Part shown: positions 1 to 5,119 of the stretch, one piece after another
How the letters are laid out: each line of letters starts with the position of its first letter
How positions within the stretch are numbered: position 1 is the first letter of the stretch
Assembly: GCA_041740935.1 (NCBI GenBank)
Contig: JBGSLA010000259.1
Coordinates: 1 to 10,648, forward strand
Direction of reading: 5' to 3'
DNA: 10,648 nucleotides
Origin: JBGSLA01 sp041740935
Lineage (GTDB): Bacteria; Desulfobacterota; Desulfobaccia; Desulfobaccales; 0-14-0-80-60-11
Notes under the pieces: model-generated
The model's input: only the letters and a program-made list of their open reading frames with translations
Database searches by the model: none
What the model was told of the DNA's origin: nothing
Translations under genes and position numbers: made by a program

Positions 1-372
1 CCCGCCCCCCTCCAGCCCGGCCCAACTCGGGGGTGGCGGGGGCGCTCCGGCCGGGCCGCCTGCGGTCTCTTCCGGTGGTGGGGCTGCGGCGGCGGGTCCT
101 ACAGGCTCGGCCCTTCTCAGATTGACATATTAAACGGTCAAAGAAACGACTTGATCAATGAGTTACCCAGACTCTATAACAATCGATACAGGCACATAGA
201 AACACTGGACAAGGCGGGATATGATTGGTTCAAACAAAAAGAAGTCCGCAGAATGAATGATGAAATAGCTAAAAAAGAAGCCGACCTCAGGGATGTGGAA
301 AGAAAGTTGCGGGAACTGGGCCAAGACGTGACTCTCTGGACAGTTCCCCAACAATATATTCAAGGGTTTTGA
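1..372 (+). CDS. 3' part of an unrecognised protein with a charged C-terminal helix (5' truncated)
   Basis: I do not recognise this protein. One plus-strand frame is open from the first base to the TGA at 370-372, so the gene probably starts outside the window. The last 80 or so residues look genuine: an aromatic and polar stretch (LYNNRYRHIETLDKAGYDWF) followed by a Lys/Glu/Arg-rich, probably coiled-coil helix, ending in VPQQYIQGF. The only internal start is TTG at 151 with no Shine-Dalgarno sequence, which argues against a separate 73-residue gene. Bases 1-110 are extremely GC-rich, and there the neighbouring frame (starting at base 2) gives a more protein-like Pro/Gly/Ala/Ser linker ending at a TAA at 132-134. 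The coding frame may therefore switch near 105-120 through a frameshift. From 120 on, the DNA is clearly more AT-rich than the rest of the window. Function unknown. Confidence 0.45.
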   Translation, partial: PAPLQPGPTRGWRGRSGRAACGLFRWWGCGGGSYRLGPSQIDILNGQRNDLINELPRLYNNRYRHIETLDKAGYDWFKQKEVRRMNDEIAKKEADLRDVERKLRELGQDVTLWTVPQQYIQGF

Positions 373-520
373 TTTGGTGCTGAGCCTTAAGGTGCCAGGA
401 CGCGGTCTGGTCTGTTGGTTTACCTATCTGGCCTTGATTGCTTGCAGGCGTCCACCCCGCAGGCCTGGGTGCTTAGCCGCGTCTTTGTTTCCTGTCCCCC
501 CGATCATGTTAAGTGAGAGC

Positions 521-566
521 GCCCTCAGGAATCAGGACTGATTTCCCTGCGTCCTTTCCTGAGGGC
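521..566. repeat. 11-bp perfect inverted repeat across the lgt stop codon
   Basis: GCCCTCAGGAA at 521-531 is the exact reverse complement of TTCCTGAGGGC at 556-566, with a 24-nt loop that contains the lgt stop codon and last codons. It sits where an lgt terminator would be expected, but no T-tract follows on the minus strand. It could be a Rho-associated or mRNA-stabilising 3' hairpin instead. The rest of the 373-531 gap shows nothing else I can support. Confidence 0.4.
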
Positions 567-1314
567 CGCGGCGCCCCCGCCACCAGAGGGCGCCGCAGGT
601 CAGGGCCAGGAGCAGGGCGAAGATTTGGGTCAGGGGAAGGCCCCAGAACTCCGGGCCCCGATAGTCCAGGGGGGAGCGGAAAAATTCCACCCCGAAACGG
701 GCTAAGCCCGCCAGGAACAGGTAGATCAGCATCAACTCCCCGGCAAACCGGGTGCGCCGCCTCAGGGCGTACACCACCCCGAAAATCAGGAGCATGAGCC
801 CCGCTTCATAGAGTTGGGTGGGGTGCAGGGGCGCGGTCAGGCCTCCCTGGCCCGCCGGGAAGCGCATCACCCAAGGCAGGTCAGCTGGCCGGCCGAAGCA
901 GCAGCCCGCCGAAAAGCAGCCCAGGCGGCCGATGGCCAGGCCCAGGGGCAGCCCCAGGGCCAGGGCGTCCATGCCGGTCCGCCAGGAAAAGCCGTGGCGT
1001 CTCGGGTAGTAGATGGCCGCCGCCAGGGCCCCCAGCAAACCGCCGTAGTACACCAAGCCGGCCTGGAAGACGTTAAAAATCCGCCAGGGGTCGGCCAGAT
1101 ACACCCGATAATGGAAGGCTACAAAGAGGAAATAGGCCCCCGCCAGGGCCGCCAGGGTCATGTAGAACGCCATGTCGTAAAACCGGGCCGGCGGCAGGCC
1201 CAGGCGCCGGGCTTCCCGGCCGCTCACCCAGGCGGTGACCAAGATCGCCAGAAACAGGCAGACCACATAGGTGGGCACCCGGAACAGCCCGAAATCCACC
1301 AGGAAGGGATACAC
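532..1314 (-). CDS. lgt: Prolipoprotein diacylglyceryl transferase
   Basis: This is an integral inner-membrane enzyme. It transfers diacylglycerol from phosphatidylglycerol to the lipobox cysteine of prolipoproteins, the first step of lipoprotein maturation. The sequence shows multiple hydrophobic helices and the Lgt signature IGRLGCFSAGCCFGRP (about residues 118-133), with the conserved Arg in GRxG. It also has HPTQLYE (about 164-170) and the late ARFGVEFFR motif. At the position of the E. coli HGG motif it has YYGG. I chose the GTG at 1314 (260 residues): the protein then begins YPFLVDFGLFRVPTY, like other Lgt N-termini, and a GAGG lies 9 nt upstream. An upstream GTG at 1353 would add 13 residues but has no Shine-Dalgarno. 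It lies downstream of cooT on the same strand but a terminator separates them, so it is probably transcribed separately. The M48 lipoprotein in this window would be one of its substrates. Confidence 0.93.
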   Translation of the reverse strand: MYPFLVDFGLFRVPTYVVCLFLAILVTAWVSGREARRLGLPPARFYDMAFYMTLAALAGAYFLFVAFHYRVYLADPWRIFNVFQAGLVYYGGLLGALAAAIYYPRRHGFSWRTGMDALALGLPLGLAIGRLGCFSAGCCFGRPADLPWVMRFPAGQGGLTAPLHPTQLYEAGLMLLIFGVVYALRRRTRFAGELMLIYLFLAGLARFGVEFFRSPLDYRGPEFWGLPLTQIFALLLALTCGALWWRGRRGPQERTQGNQS

Positions 1315-1399
1315 GACGGCTGGCCTCGTTTTGGCCAAGTTTACCAAAATCACCGGAGAAAAATAGTAAAGGAGTAAAAATCAAGCCGCGCCGACTGGA

Positions 1400-1442
1400 A
1401 AAGGGGGAACCGCCTCAAGCTTTCCCGGGCGGCTCCCCCTTT
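1400..1442 (-). terminator. Intrinsic terminator downstream of cooT
   Basis: The arms 1400-1414 and 1428-1442 pair over 14 of 15 positions (one mismatch) around a 13-nt loop. Read on the minus strand, the GC-rich stem ends in CCCCC followed by TTTT. It lies between the cooT stop codon and lgt, so it should end the cooT transcript. The tract is short, so termination may be partial. Confidence 0.65.
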
Positions 1443-1478
1443 CCTGCCGGCAGCCGGCGGCGTCTCCGGCCAAGCGGG

Positions 1479-1667
1479 CTACTTTTCCACCAGGATGATC
1501 TTATGATTCACCAGATTGAGGCGGTGGATGGCCGCCCGGGTGACTTTCTGCTCGCCGAAGATGTTGATCAGGCGCAGGCTGTCGCCGTCAGGCTCGATGA
1601 TGTCCACATCCGAGAGCAGCAGTTCCTCCTGGCCGTTTTTCAGGATATAGGCGCTGGCTTCACACAT
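1479..1667 (-). CDS. cooT: CooT-family small nickel-binding protein
   Basis: This 62-residue protein begins MCEASAYIL and matches the small CooT family. CooT is a dimeric cytoplasmic Ni(II)-binding protein, known from Rhodospirillum rubrum and acetogens, that helps mature the nickel-iron-sulfur cluster of CODH. The conserved Cys2, the family's nickel ligand, is present. The all-beta pattern fits the family (LLLSDVDIIEPDGDSLRLINIFGEQKVT), as does the ending HRLNLVNHKIILVE. The ATG at 1665-1667 is preceded by AAGGAG with 10 nt spacing, which supports the start. It is the first gene on the minus strand of a divergent region whose plus-strand side carries cooC, so nickel delivery and insertion genes sit back to back. 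The CODH subunit gene itself ends at 10513. A terminator-bearing leader (1772-1871) lies upstream and may regulate it. The family call rests on motif recognition only. Confidence 0.85.
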   Translation of the reverse strand: MCEASAYILKNGQEELLLSDVDIIEPDGDSLRLINIFGEQKVTRAAIHRLNLVNHKIILVEK

Positions 1668-1771
1668 GTTCCAGGGACTCCTTGATTGGTTATCTTTTCG
1701 TAATTTCCACCCGGTGGGGCCGGGGGGGCGGGATGCGGCCGAAATTTTTCGCCCCTAACCGGGGAGCCAAC

Positions 1772-1821
1772 AAAAAAAGCCACGCGTTCCTGAAGCCTTC
1801 TGGCTCCCGGGCCTTCGTGGC
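1772..1821 (-). terminator. Intrinsic terminator inside the cooT leader
   Basis: GCCACG and CGTGGC form the outer stem around an inner GAGCC-AGAA-GGCTT hairpin, and TTTTTTT follows at 1778-1772 on the minus strand. There is no gene between it and the promoter at 1906, so it terminates only a short RNA. The shared GCCACGAAGGC string at its 5' arm recurs in the plus-strand terminator at 2073. Confidence 0.65.
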
Positions 1822-1871
1822 CTGTGAATATCCCCACCCGCGGTGGGAAAGTCCGGAGTTTCAACCCCGCT
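1772..1871 (-). ncRNA. Candidate ~100-nt structured RNA or attenuated leader upstream of cooT
   Basis: Read on the minus strand, the segment folds into successive hairpins. First is CGGGGT-TGAA-ACTCCG (plus-strand 1870-1854 region). Next is TTCCCACC-GCG-GGTGGGGA, 8 bp including one G-U pair. Last is the terminator hairpin (GCCACG, 1821-1816, with CGTGGC, 1784-1779, and an inner GAGCC/GGCTT stem), followed by seven T. A promoter-like sequence lies directly upstream. It is either a free-standing small RNA or an attenuator gating cooT, whose start lies 105 nt downstream of the T-tract. I could not match it to a known riboswitch or RNA family from memory. Confidence 0.45.
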
Positions 1872-1877
1872 TTTCTA

Positions 1878-1906
1878 ACCTTAATCCATACCCTCACATA
1901 GGTCAA
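1878..1906 (-). promoter_or_regulatory. Sigma-70-like promoter for the cooT-side transcript
   Basis: On the minus strand, TTGACC (1906-1901) is followed 17 nt later by TAAGGT (1883-1878). The -35 matches 5 of 6 consensus bases and the -10 only 3 of 6. A start site near 1871 would give a leader that runs into the terminator ending at 1772. Confidence 0.4.
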
Positions 1907-1982
1907 GGGTTTTGCGGCAACCCCCGGAGAATGGCTCGGTCAAGGCTCCAGTATTGCTCCGCCGGCGAGGCTGCCTTAGCTC

Positions 1983-2011
1983 TTGACATTGGTTCATCTT
2001 TTTACTAAAAA
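1983..2011 (+). promoter_or_regulatory. Sigma-70-like promoter on the cooC side
   Basis: A perfect TTGACA -35 box (1983-1988) is followed by a 17-nt spacer and TAAAAA (2006-2011), 4 of 6 matches to the -10 consensus, in a locally AT-rich stretch. The predicted start near 2018 yields an RNA that meets an intrinsic terminator about 100 nt later. It is the best promoter-like sequence in the window and diverges from the one at 1906, with 76 bp between the two -35 boxes. That gap contains GGGTT/AACCC and GCCGGC palindromes that could be operators. Confidence 0.55.
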
Positions 2012-2017
2012 AATAAC

Positions 2018-2119
2018 GGAGGGGGACGAACCTCTTTCAGTATTAACCCCATCGACAACCTGGAAAAATCAGCCACGAAGGCTCATCCATGTGGAAAAGG
2101 GCCGTTGTGGTTTTTTTTT
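2018..2119 (+). ncRNA. Candidate ~100-nt RNA or terminator-gated leader upstream of the STAS-like ORF and cooC
   Basis: The interval lies between the TTGACA promoter and a terminator ending in nine T, and contains no convincing ORF. GAGG near the 5' end can pair with CCTC at about 2031-2034. CCAC (2073-2076), the 5' base of the terminator, can instead pair with GTGG at 2091-2094, which would disrupt the terminator. Read-through would continue into the STAS-like ORF at 2248 and then cooC. It may be a stand-alone small RNA or an attenuator. No known family recognised. Confidence 0.4.
2073..2119 (+). terminator. Intrinsic terminator upstream of the STAS-like ORF
   Basis: CCACGAAGGC (2073-2082) pairs with GCCGTTGTGG (2101-2110) over ten positions, with one G-U pair and one mismatch, and nine T follow at 2111-2119. 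No ORF precedes it on this strand apart from the short promoter-proximal segment. It therefore ends a small RNA or gates expression of the downstream genes. Confidence 0.7.
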
Positions 2120-2135
2120 GGTCTGAGAAGGGGCA

Positions 2136-2218
2136 ATGGAGGGGAGGCGCAGTGGACAGCCTGGCCCGGCTGCCGGGTTGAGGAATCGACCCCTCTGGAA
2201 ATCCGGACCTTCCTCCAT
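2136..2218 (+). other. Possible structured 5' leader between terminator and STAS-like ORF
   Basis: ATGGAGG (2136-2142) is perfectly complementary to CCTCCAT (2212-2218) and would close an 83-nt domain. Inside it are CCCGG-CTG-CCGGG (2165-2177), TTGA-GGAA-TCGA (2178-2189, one G-U pair, GNRA-type loop) and TCTGG-AAAT-CCGGA (2194-2207, one G-U pair). A closing helix around three adjacent hairpins resembles a multibranched leader RNA. In GC-rich DNA such pairing can arise by chance, so this is tentative. Confidence 0.25.
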
Positions 2219-2247
2219 GCTCCTATTCCCAGAATTTAGGGTGGAAT

Positions 2248-2562
2248 ATGGCAAATCCTTTCAAAATCCACTTGCAGGTCGCAGACGGGCACCTGCGGCT
2301 GGAGTCCCGGGGAACCCTGTCCGATCTCGAGATCAGGCAGATTTTGCGGGTCACCGAGGCCGGTCTGCACGTGTTTCCGGTGGTGATCGTGGACTTGCAG
2401 CGGTCCAGGGAAACAGGGGAACGGGCCCTGGCTCTGCTGGAAGACGGCTTGCGGCAAATCATCGCCGCAAGAACGCAGGTATTGATGAACGTCAAGGATA
2501 ACGGCCCTGGGAAAAGGTTTCTCCTCTCCCAGAAACCTGCCGCCGGCATGGCCGATCCCTGA
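2248..2562 (+). CDS. Small hypothetical protein, possibly STAS-like
   Basis: This 104-residue ORF has strong GC bias at third codon positions, consistent with real coding. It is preceded by AGGGTGG five bases before the ATG. It starts FKIHLQVADGHLRLESRGTLSD, then has a long helix-rich middle. A hydrophobic strand, FPVVIVDLQRS, leads into ERALALLEDGLRQIIAA and TQVLMNV. The alternating strand-helix pattern resembles a compact STAS (anti-anti-sigma-like) fold, but no diagnostic phosphorylatable Ser motif is obvious and I would not assign that function. It lies 115 bp upstream of cooC on the same strand and may be co-transcribed with it. It could serve in regulation or as a partner in nickel-centre assembly, but that is guesswork from position. 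Confidence 0.6.
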   Translation: MANPFKIHLQVADGHLRLESRGTLSDLEIRQILRVTEAGLHVFPVVIVDLQRSRETGERALALLEDGLRQIIAARTQVLMNVKDNGPGKRFLLSQKPAAGMADP

Positions 2563-2612
2563 TTTTCTCACCTGCGCCCTGAAGGAAACTTTTGCTGATA
2601 AGCAGAACAGCT

Positions 2613-2650
2613 GATGGAGCTTCGACCTCCGTTCGGTAAAGCGCTCCATC
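2613..2650 (+). promoter_or_regulatory. Hairpin in the cooC leader
   Basis: GATGGAGC (2613-2620) and GCTCCATC (2643-2650) form a perfect 8-bp stem with a 22-nt loop, ending 27 bp before the cooC start codon and 11 bp before its Shine-Dalgarno sequence. No T-tract follows, so it is not a terminator. It could be an mRNA processing or stability element, or an operator. Confidence 0.4.
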
Positions 2651-2677
2651 GTGGCAAGACCAAAGGAGAACCGCGCC

Positions 2678-3460
2678 ATGAAGATCTGCGTCTGCGGTAA
2701 AGGCGGCAGCGGCAAAAGCACGGTGGTGGCCTTGTTGGCCAGCGCTTTTCAACGCCAGGGTAAACAGGTGGTGGTCCTGGATTCAGACGAATCAAACGCC
2801 AGCCTGTTTTGGATGCTGGGCTTTGACCAATCCCCCCAGCCGTTGCTGGATCTGGTGGGGGGGAAAAAGCAGGTGCAGCAAAAAATGCTGGCCAGATTTA
2901 CCAAAGGCGAGCACGAACCGGCCATGAGCATCTGGGAGTTGGAGGCCATCCCCATCTCGGCCCTGCCGCCGGCCTTCGTAAAAGAGCAGGGGGGGCGCAC
3001 CCTGGTGTCCACCGGAAAAATTCACCAGGCCCTGGAAGGCTGCGCTTGCCCCATGGGAGTGGTGACCAGAGAATTTCTCAAGAAGCTCAAACTCGCCCCC
3101 GGGGAAATCGCCATCATTGACCTCGAGGCGGGCATCGAGCATTTCGGCCGGGGGGTGGAGGCCAGTGTGGACGCAGTCATCGGTGTGGTGGAGCCGTCTC
3201 TCGAGTCCATCTCCCTGGCGGCCAAGATCATGGAATTGACCATGTTAACCGGAGCGGCCTTCAAGGGGGTTATCTTGAATAAAATCACCTCCCCCGACCA
3301 GGAAAGGCTGGTGACCGACAAACTGAGAGAACGGGGCGTCCCCGTCATGGGCGCCATCGGCTTTCATGACGAGATTCAAGAAGCCTGCCTGGAGGGAAAA
3401 CCCCTGGAAGATAAAATGGCCTCTGGGGAACTGGAAAACATCATGCGTATGTTACAATAA
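2678..3460 (+). CDS. cooC: CooC-type CODH nickel-insertion ATPase
   Basis: This 260-residue cytoplasmic ATPase belongs to the CooC/AcsF branch of the MinD/ParA (SIMIBI) P-loop family. It couples ATP binding and hydrolysis to nickel insertion into CODH, or into acetyl-CoA synthase in the AcsF case. Visible motifs are the deviant Walker A KGGSGKST (8-15), the DSDESN stretch (35-40), and the CxC metal-binding motif GCACPMG (Cys122 and Cys124), which binds nickel at the dimer interface. IIDLEAGIEHFGRG (146-159) carries the family Walker B, and NKITS (201-205) matches the base-recognition loop. I chose the ATG at 2678 because AAAGGAG lies 9 nt upstream; a GTG at 2651 would include that Shine-Dalgarno in the coding region. 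Divergent cooT and the nearby acs operon support the role. The sequence alone does not show whether its client is CooS/AcsA or AcsB. Confidence 0.93.
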   Translation: MKICVCGKGGSGKSTVVALLASAFQRQGKQVVVLDSDESNASLFWMLGFDQSPQPLLDLVGGKKQVQQKMLARFTKGEHEPAMSIWELEAIPISALPPAFVKEQGGRTLVSTGKIHQALEGCACPMGVVTREFLKKLKLAPGEIAIIDLEAGIEHFGRGVEASVDAVIGVVEPSLESISLAAKIMELTMLTGAAFKGVILNKITSPDQERLVTDKLRERGVPVMGAIGFHDEIQEACLEGKPLEDKMASGELENIMRMLQ

Positions 3461-3486
3461 TACCTTAGATTCTCGAGGCAGCCTTT

Positions 3487-3512
3487 AGGCGCAAGCCTTT
3501 AGCGTTTTTTTT
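3487..3512 (+). terminator. Weak intrinsic terminator-like element after cooC
   Basis: AGGC-GCAA-GCCT (3487-3498) is a 4-bp hairpin with a GNRA loop, followed six bases later by eight T (3505-3512). GCCTTTAG is also directly repeated (3481-3488 and 3495-3502). The short stem suggests partial termination at most, so the downstream gene may be read through from cooC. Confidence 0.35.
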
Positions 3513-3524
3513 CCGGGAGGACCT

Positions 3525-3884
3525 ATGGCCACGTGTGAGAAATGTCAAAGTGATTGCGAGCCCGCCGAACTGCGGGACCTGGCCGGCCGCCAGGTATGTG
3601 AGGACTGTTTTCTGGATGGCGTGGAGATAACCAAGACCTGCGACCCCTGGGCGGTCCATTCGGCCAAAAGCACCCTGCCGGCCGAGGGCCTGCCGCCTCT
3701 GAGGCCGCTCCAGCAGCAGTTATACGACCTGATCGTTCAGGAAAAACAGCTCACCCCGGCGGAGGCGGCCAGCCGCTTGCAGATTTCCGAAGCCGACCTG
3801 CGGCGGGAATTCAGCACCCTGCGCCACCTGGAGCTGCTCAAGGGGCAAAAGACCCCCGATGGCGTGGTTCTCACTCTCTTTTAA
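3525..3884 (+). CDS. Small zinc-ribbon plus winged-helix protein, possible regulator
   Basis: This is a 119-residue protein of two parts. Residues 1-40 carry CxxC (Cys4/Cys7) and CxxC (Cys25/Cys28) pairs plus Cys11 and Cys39, arranged like a zinc-ribbon or treble-clef knuckle. Residues 60-119 read as a winged helix: QQQLYDLIVQEKQLTPAEAASRL, then a recognition-like helix SEADLRREFSTLRHLELL and a wing ending GVVLTLF. GGAGG five bases before the ATG supports the start. It follows cooC by 64 bp on the same strand across a weak terminator. The combination suggests a metal- or redox-sensing DNA-binding protein, perhaps acting on the divergent cooT/cooC region. Function is inferred from architecture only and I do not recognise a named family. 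Its stop codon overlaps that of the convergent M48 gene by 4 bp. Confidence 0.8.
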   Translation: MATCEKCQSDCEPAELRDLAGRQVCEDCFLDGVEITKTCDPWAVHSAKSTLPAEGLPPLRPLQQQLYDLIVQEKQLTPAEAASRLQISEADLRREFSTLRHLELLKGQKTPDGVVLTLF

Positions 3885-4765
3885 CGCCCCGGTTGGCCCT
3901 GGGGGCGGTTTTGGTGGGCGGACCATTGGGCCGCTGCCGGGGCCGGGGGATTTTCTTTTCCGGCCGCATAATACTGTCGGGCTTCGTCCAGGTAGGTCCG
4001 CATTTTTTGGATGCGGGTGGCGTCCGAGGGGTGGGTGGAGAGAAATTGGGGGAGCTGGGCCTTGTCCTTTTTGCCGGTGGCGAAGCGCTCCCAGAACTGC
4101 ACGGCCGCTTCCGGGTTATAGCCCGCCTTGGCCATGAGGATCAGTCCGATGCGGTCGGCCTCGGCTTCCTGGAGGCGGCTGTAGGGCAGGAGCACCCCCA
4201 CCTTGGTGCCCAGGCCGTAGCCCGTCATGGCCACCTGGCTGGCGGTGGAGCTGACACCCAAAGCGGCCAGGCCGACGCCCAAGGCAGTGCCGCCTATCTG
4301 GGCCAGCTTGCCCTGGGACAGGCGCTCCCCGGCGTGGCGCGCCAGGGCGTGGGCGGCCTCGTGGGAGATGACCGTGGCCAGGTCCTCATCGCTTTTGATG
4401 TATTTGAACAGGCCGGTGTAAATGCCCACCTTGCCGCCGGGCAGGCAGAAGGCATTGGCGTTCTTGTCATCCTCGAAGACCACGAATTCCCACTTGAATT
4501 CAGGCCGGTCCGCGGCTTTGGCGATGCGCTCCCCCACCTTCTGCACCCTGGCCTGGAGGGCCGGATCCTGGGCCGGGCGGGAATTCCCCCTGATCTGCTT
4601 AAAGGCCTGGTAGCCCAGGGCCAGTTCCTGCTCCTGGGAGACCATGAGCACCTGCTTGCGGCCGGTGTAAGGGGTGGTGGCGCACCCGGACAGGACCGCC
4701 CAGGCAACCGCCAGCATCAGAAAAAACCAGACCTGCCGTTTAGGTGAAATAATCCTGATTTCCAT
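3881..4765 (-). CDS. M48-family metalloprotease lipoprotein (LoiP/Oma1-like)
   Basis: This is a 294-residue, membrane-anchored zinc endopeptidase of the periplasmic quality-control type. The N-terminus has a basic start, a hydrophobic signal (VWFFLMLAVAWAV) and the lipobox LSGC (Cys28), followed by the usual CATTPYTGRKQVLMVS. The catalytic HEAAH (135-139) is intact, and SRLQEAEADRIG (about 197-208) supplies the third zinc ligand Glu. FLSTHPSDATRI (about 241-252) is the conserved C-terminal family motif. No TPR domain follows, so it is shorter than BepA and closer to LoiP/YggG. A Pro/Ala/Gln-rich tail ends the protein. I chose the ATG at 4765, which has AGGA 8 nt upstream; a TTG at 4786 would add seven residues before the signal peptide. 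It converges on the winged-helix gene with a 4-bp overlap and probably shares no operon. Confidence 0.92.
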   Translation of the reverse strand: MEIRIISPKRQVWFFLMLAVAWAVLSGCATTPYTGRKQVLMVSQEQELALGYQAFKQIRGNSRPAQDPALQARVQKVGERIAKAADRPEFKWEFVVFEDDKNANAFCLPGGKVGIYTGLFKYIKSDEDLATVISHEAAHALARHAGERLSQGKLAQIGGTALGVGLAALGVSSTASQVAMTGYGLGTKVGVLLPYSRLQEAEADRIGLILMAKAGYNPEAAVQFWERFATGKKDKAQLPQFLSTHPSDATRIQKMRTYLDEARQYYAAGKENPPAPAAAQWSAHQNRPQGQPGR

Positions 4766-4814
4766 AGGTCTTATCCTGGGCTGCAATGGTGCTCCGGGGA
4801 GCTCGCGCCAATTC

Positions 4815-4841
4815 TTCTGTCTTAATGAAGTGAAGACAGAA
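4815..4841. promoter_or_regulatory. 9-bp perfect inverted repeat upstream of the M48 gene
   Basis: TTCTGTCTT (4815-4823) and AAGACAGAA (4833-4841) are exact reverse complements around a 9-nt spacer, 50 bp upstream of the M48 start codon. The position fits an operator or a 5'-leader hairpin. No T-tract suggesting termination follows on either strand. Confidence 0.4.
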
Positions 4842-4908
4842 TTTATGGGGGAAAGTCGCCGCCGTCCCCCATGCTTGTCATACCAGGGAGCGTTATAAGG
4901 GCGATATT

Positions 4909-4942
4909 CTGTAGCCGCAGGCTTCAGCCTGCACCTCTACAG
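4909..4942. repeat. REP-like extragenic palindrome
   Basis: GCAGGCT-TC-AGCCTGC (4917-4932) is nested inside CTGTAG (4909-4914) and CTACAG (4937-4942), giving a two-tier palindrome in non-coding DNA between divergent genes. Sequences of the GCAGGCTGAAGCCTGC type are familiar as dispersed intergenic repeats in several bacterial genomes. Only one copy is present here, so dispersal is inferred. Apart from this and the inverted repeat at 4815, the 4766-5119 gap holds no gene I can support. Confidence 0.5.
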
Positions 4943-5119
4943 GCTGGAAACCATTTGCCGCGGTTTGACTGCCACTCGGTATCAAATCTCAACCCGGCCC
5001 TGCCGCCCGCCGGGGCCAGGAGGACCAGGCGCCCACACGGGGGCTGGTCATTAGACTGCCGCCCCTTGTCATTGGTTAAAAGATAAAAACAAATGTTGCG
5101 GAAGTCCAGGGGGAAAAAC

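Noticed and set aside
1845..1855. GGAAAGTCCGG resembling the conserved 5' core of RNase P RNA
   Set aside because: Only about 11 bases match; the rest of the RNase P architecture is absent, and the string lies in the loops and arms of minus-strand hairpins.
1682..2008. A 108-codon open frame on the plus strand in the cooT-STAS gap
   Set aside because: No Shine-Dalgarno sequence, no protein-like pattern, and it crosses hairpins, a terminator and promoter-like elements.
1668..2247. Known riboswitch classes (cobalamin, cyclic-di-GMP, NiCo, molybdenum cofactor, THF) or 6S RNA in the cooT-cooC gap
   Set aside because: None of the conserved sequence boxes I know for these classes could be found on either strand.
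3893..4747. A 284-codon open frame on the plus strand opposite the M48 protease gene
   Set aside because: The minus strand encodes a signal peptide, lipobox, HEAAH and EAEAD; the plus-strand frame has no family features.
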